Source of the DNA: ZC4RG20 sp963782445
Lineage (GTDB): Bacteria > Pseudomonadota > Gammaproteobacteria > Steroidobacterales > Rariloculaceae
Assembly (NCBI GenBank): GCA_963782445.1
Contig: CAWAJM010000001.1
Span: 4,154,001-4,218,000 of the forward strand
Length of the DNA stretch: 64,000 nt
Reading direction: 5' to 3'
Numbering within the stretch: position 1 is the stretch's first letter; every line of letters starts with the position of its first letter. The notes under the pieces are model-generated. The model was not told the origin of the DNA and ran no database searches. It worked only from the letters and a program-made list of their open reading frames with translations. The position numbers were made by a program, and so were the translations under genes. Positions 61,524-64,000 of the stretch are shown piece after piece.

Positions 61524-61826
61524 TCAGCTTTCCTCGACTTTCCACGCCTCGCGCACCTTGTCGGCCCAGTTCTGGTAACCCTTCCAGCTGTAGATGGATT
61601 GGTCGGCCGGCGTGCGGTCCGCCGCAGGCTTCGCACCGACGCGAGTGAGCCATTTGCGATAGGCTTCCCAGCCCTGCTTCTCGCTCGCTGCCGGCTCCGG
61701 CGCCCGGCGGTCGCTGCGCTCGGTGCCCGGGGCTTTCTTTCCCTGACCGCCCGGCTCGCCTTCGCGGCGATGATACAGGGGCGGACGAAACGAATGGGAC
61801 TTCTGCTCGCTCATGGGCTGCGGCAC
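61524..61826 (-). CDS. Small hydrophilic hypothetical protein (about 100 residues)
   Basis: An uncharacterised protein with a Lys/Arg/Glu/Pro-rich disordered N-terminal half and two related C-terminal segments, WEAYRKWLTRVG and SWKGYQNWADKVREAWK, that look like a duplicated Trp/Tyr helix. The start may be 61826 or the ATG four codons later (61814, MSEQKSHSF). It is convergent with the orphan parA, separated by 13 bases. The function is unknown. Confidence 0.6.
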   Translation of the reverse strand: MPQPMSEQKSHSFRPPLYHRREGEPGGQGKKAPGTERSDRRAPEPAASEKQGWEAYRKWLTRVGAKPAADRTPADQSIYSWKGYQNWADKVREAWKVEES

Positions 61827-61929
61827 CGTGCTCTAAGCAACTGCCGCGCAAGATACCGGCCGAGACCCGCGATTCCCAGGAACTGGGTCACAAACGAAAC
61901 GCAGGTTTTCCCTTACATTTCAATCTGTT

Positions 61930-61979
61930 GCAGGCCGTTTGACGTAATCGTGCCGCCAGAGACTTTTTCAACGGCCTGC
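61930..61979. repeat. Inverted repeat abutting the ppnN stop codon
   Basis: GCAGGCCGTT (61930-61939) is the exact reverse complement of 61970-61979, with a 30-base loop. The inner side reads CTTTTTCAACGGCCTGC. This end sequence resembles intergenic repeats common in gammaproteobacteria. It includes the first base of the ppnN stop and could terminate its mRNA. Confidence 0.5.
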
Positions 61980-63337
61980 TAGGCAACGACGCGGTAGCAG
62001 GGGACATACTCCGCCGGATCCGTCAGCCGCATACGGCCTTGGGCGACGAAATCGTTGAGCAGCTGATCGAGCGCGCTCGTGATGGTGCGCTCGCCGCGCA
62101 GCTCGAACGGCCCATGCTCCTCGACGAGCCTGATGCCGGCCTCGCGCACGTTGCCCGCCACGATCCCGGAAAACGCGCGGCGCAGGTTGATGGCCAGGCT
62201 GCCGATGTCCTGGTTGCGGTCGAGCTGGAGCGCGGCCATCGACGCGTGCGTCGCCTCGAAGGGCTTCTGGAATTCGAGGCCGATCTTGAGCTGCCAATTG
62301 AAGAAGTTCGCGTCGTCGGTCGCGGCCCGTGCCCCCCTCACGCTCTCGAGGCCCGCGACGATCTCGCGCGCGACGCTCGCGGGATCGCCGAGCACGATGC
62401 GGTACCGGGACTGCGCCGCCGGGCCCAATGTACGGCCCACGAAGGCATGCAGACGCTCGAAATAGGCGGCGCTGCTGCGCGGCCCGCTGAACACGAGCGG
62501 CAGAGCGATGTGGCGGTTGTCGGCATCGAGCAGAATGCCGAGCAGGTAGAGGATCTCTTCGGCCGTCCCGACGCCGCCCGGAAAGACGACGATCGCATGG
62601 GCGAGGCGCACGAACGCCTCGAGCCGCTTCTCCATGTCCGGCAGGATCACGAGCTCGTTGCAGATCGGGTTGGGCGACTCGGCCGCGATGATCGTCGGCT
62701 CGGTCAGGCCCAGGTAGCGCCCGGTGCGCAGGCGCTGCTTGGCATGCCCCACGCTCGCGCCCTTCATGGGCCCCTTCATCGCGCCCGCGCCGCAGCCCGT
62801 GCACACGTCGAGGCCGCGCAGCCCGAGCTGATAGCCCACCGTCTTCGAGTAGTCGTACTCGGTGCGGCTGATCGCGTGGCCGCCCCAGCACACGACGAGC
62901 CGCGGATCCAGCTTCGGCGAGAGCACGCGCGCATTGCGAAGGATGTGGAACACGGCATCTGTGATGCCGCGCGAGCTCTCGAGGTCGAACCGGTCGCTGT
63001 GCACGACGTCTTCGTGCGCATAGAGCAGGTCGCGCAGCACGGCGAACAAGTGCTCGCGGATACCGCGGATCATCTGCCCGTCGACGAAGGCCGCCTCGGG
63101 CGCGTTCTCGACCTCGAGGGCGACGCCGCCCTCGTGCTGAACGATGCTGATCCGGAAATTCTCGTTGCGGCGCAAAATCTTGCGGACATCGTCATCTTCC
63201 GCCCCGGAGTTCAGAACGGCCAGGGAGCACTGGCGCCAGAGCTCGTACAAGCCGCCGCCGCCCGCACCGCGCAGCTGGTGCACTTCGGAACGGGAAAGGA
63301 TCTCGAGACTGCCTTCCGGCGCGATGAGCGCATCCAT
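61979..63337 (-). CDS. ppnN: Nucleotide 5'-monophosphate nucleosidase PpnN (YgdH)
   Basis: A 452-residue LOG/Rossmann-type enzyme that cleaves purine and pyrimidine monophosphates to base and ribose-5-P; the E. coli enzyme is activated by (p)ppGpp. The LOG motif is VVFPGGVGTAEEILYLLGI near residue 270, the nucleotide site GCGAGAMKGPMKGA near 190, and the N-terminal regulatory domain MDALIAPEGSLEILSRSEVHQL is as in YgdH. The length equals E. coli PpnN (454). It is on the same strand as the L,D-transpeptidase, 36 bases downstream of it. Confidence 0.95.
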   Translation of the reverse strand: MDALIAPEGSLEILSRSEVHQLRGAGGGGLYELWRQCSLAVLNSGAEDDDVRKILRRNENFRISIVQHEGGVALEVENAPEAAFVDGQMIRGIREHLFAVLRDLLYAHEDVVHSDRFDLESSRGITDAVFHILRNARVLSPKLDPRLVVCWGGHAISRTEYDYSKTVGYQLGLRGLDVCTGCGAGAMKGPMKGASVGHAKQRLRTGRYLGLTEPTIIAAESPNPICNELVILPDMEKRLEAFVRLAHAIVVFPGGVGTAEEILYLLGILLDADNRHIALPLVFSGPRSSAAYFERLHAFVGRTLGPAAQSRYRIVLGDPASVAREIVAGLESVRGARAATDDANFFNWQLKIGLEFQKPFEATHASMAALQLDRNQDIGSLAINLRRAFSGIVAGNVREAGIRLVEEHGPFELRGERTITSALDQLLNDFVAQGRMRLTDPAEYVPCYRVVA

Positions 63338-63372
63338 GCGTCAACCTCCGGGGGGTCGAGCGGGTGGGGACA

Positions 63373-63909
63373 CTAGGGGCGGATTACGATCGGCGTCGAC
63401 TCGGTCGTCATGAGCCATATGTCGAGCATGTCCGAGTTCGATACCGCGATGCAGCCGTCCGTCCAGTCCCATCCCTGGTAGCTGCCCTTGTGCGGATGAT
63501 TGGGCTGACCGTGAATCATGATCTGGCCGCCGGGATCGACGCCTGCGGCCTTGGCGCGTGCCCTGTCCTCGGCATTCGGATAAGAGACCTCGATCGAGAG
63601 GAAATAGTCGCTGTCCGGGTTGCGATACTCGAGCTGATACCGGCCCTCGGGCGTGCGGAAATCCCCTTCGCGGCGCTTCGGCCCTTTCGGCACGAGGCCC
63701 AGCGCAATGTTGAAGGCGCGCAGCACCTTGCCGGCCTTGAGCAGGTAGAGCTTGCGTTTCGATTTGACGACGAGCACCGAATCGGCGAGCTCGTGATGGA
63801 CCGGCAGGCGCGTCTGTGCCAACAGCCCGCGGGCCGCGCAAAACGCTAGGACCACGGCCAGCAGCACTCTTACGCGGGACCCTGTCATCGGCGCAAGACT
63901 GTAATGCAA
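63373..63909 (-). CDS. L,D-transpeptidase family protein (YkuD domain)
   Basis: A 178-residue exported protein. A signal peptide is at about residues 10-31 (VRVLLAVVLAFCAARGLLAQ). The YkuD domain begins DSVLVVKSKRKLYLLKAGKVLRAF. Its active site is IMIHGQPN followed by DWTDGCIAVSN, with catalytic His, Gly and Cys present; the usual S/T before DGC is Thr. It should form or break 3-3 cross-links, or attach lipoproteins to murein. An ATG at 63888 (MTGSRVRV) is an alternative start that fits the signal peptide better. Confidence 0.92.
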   Translation of the reverse strand: MHYSLAPMTGSRVRVLLAVVLAFCAARGLLAQTRLPVHHELADSVLVVKSKRKLYLLKAGKVLRAFNIALGLVPKGPKRREGDFRTPEGRYQLEYRNPDSDYFLSIEVSYPNAEDRARAKAAGVDPGGQIMIHGQPNHPHKGSYQGWDWTDGCIAVSNSDMLDIWLMTTESTPIVIRP

Positions 63910-63999
63910 TCACTTCGAGAATTTCAACGCACTCCGTCCCATCGGCGGCCCGCCGGGCGCTCCCGCTTCCGCGTCCGCCAACGCCTGCTCGAGCCGGGC
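63910..63999 (-). CDS. C-terminal end of an unidentified gene entering from the right edge
   Basis: On the minus strand an open frame runs from the window edge to a TGA at 63912-63910, encoding about 29 residues (ARLEQALADAEAGAPGGPPM, then GRSALKFSK). Twenty-five of 29 codons end in G or C, the host coding pattern. The family is unknown. The stop overlaps the upstream side of the L,D-transpeptidase gene. Confidence 0.45.
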   Translation of the reverse strand, partial: ARLEQALADAEAGAPGGPPMGRSALKFSK

Positions 64000-64000
64000 G

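Overview
This is a 64 kb chromosomal stretch from a high-GC gammaproteobacterium. Coding regions have a very strong G/C bias at third codon positions. The window carries a complete rRNA operon and housekeeping genes only; I saw no phage, plasmid, integrase or CRISPR locus. Two blocks keep a gene order I recall from Pseudomonas aeruginosa: tyrS / M23 peptidase / anmK / erpA / bactofilin / DUF6776, and pilGHIJ-chpA / gshB / tonB3 / yqgE / ruvX / pyrB / pilU / pilT / yggS / yggT / DUF4426. The organism is not a Pseudomonas: ppk1-ppx sit inside the first block, and pilK, chpB, pyrR, proC and metXW are absent from the second. A deep-branching gammaproteobacterium (Nevskiales/Steroidobacterales/Chromatiales type) is my guess, without phylogenetic proof.

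Layout. 1-8 kb: the end of an iron/haem-type ABC ATPase, a GST, a CDP-alcohol phosphatidyltransferase/HAD pair, an AttEFGH-like ABC export module with a CrtC/AttH lipoprotein, a methyltransferase and a membrane protein. 8.1-13.7 kb: a minus-strand rRNA operon in the order 16S, tRNA-Ile, tRNA-Ala, 23S, 5S, with promoter, boxA sites, RNase III stalks and terminator. 14-26.4 kb: tyrS, a cell-wall endopeptidase, anmK, convergent ppk1 and ppx (polyphosphate), erpA, bactofilin, rppH, a diguanylate cyclase and tyrA. 26.4-35 kb: formaldehyde detoxification (fghA), pdxH, a CPXCG protein, a TolB-propeller/amidohydrolase fusion, a candidate sigma-54-driven small RNA, a cob(I)alamin adenosyltransferase, ampDE and rsmE. 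34.8-54.1 kb: the type IV pilus chemosensory (Chp) array and three retraction ATPases, enclosing gshB, apbE, tonB, yqgE, ruvX, pyrB and a frameshifted pyrK-like gene. 54.2-64 kb: yggS, yggT, a DUF4426 lipoprotein, small conserved proteins, msrB, htpG with a heat-shock promoter, an orphan ParA, ppnN and an L,D-transpeptidase.

How the genes work together. The pil/chp genes form one surface-sensing and twitching system: receptor PilJ, adaptors PilI and ChpC, kinase ChpA, regulators PilG and PilH, and motors PilT and PilU. TonB3 is linked to twitching in Pseudomonas. AnmK, AmpD, AmpE, the M23 peptidase and the L,D-transpeptidase deal with murein turnover.

The most unusual feature is in the 635-base gap at 31171-31805. 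It has a near-ideal -24/-12 (sigma-54) promoter. A GNRA-capped hairpin lies exactly at the predicted transcript start, followed by an A-rich (ARN)n tract like the Hfq-decoy motifs of CrcZ-type RNAs, and then a strong intrinsic terminator. Other points of interest are a 166-base perfectly centred palindromic element placed exactly at the start codon of the CPXCG gene, an amidohydrolase domain that seems to have lost its central metal ligands, and a Chp array without methylation enzymes.
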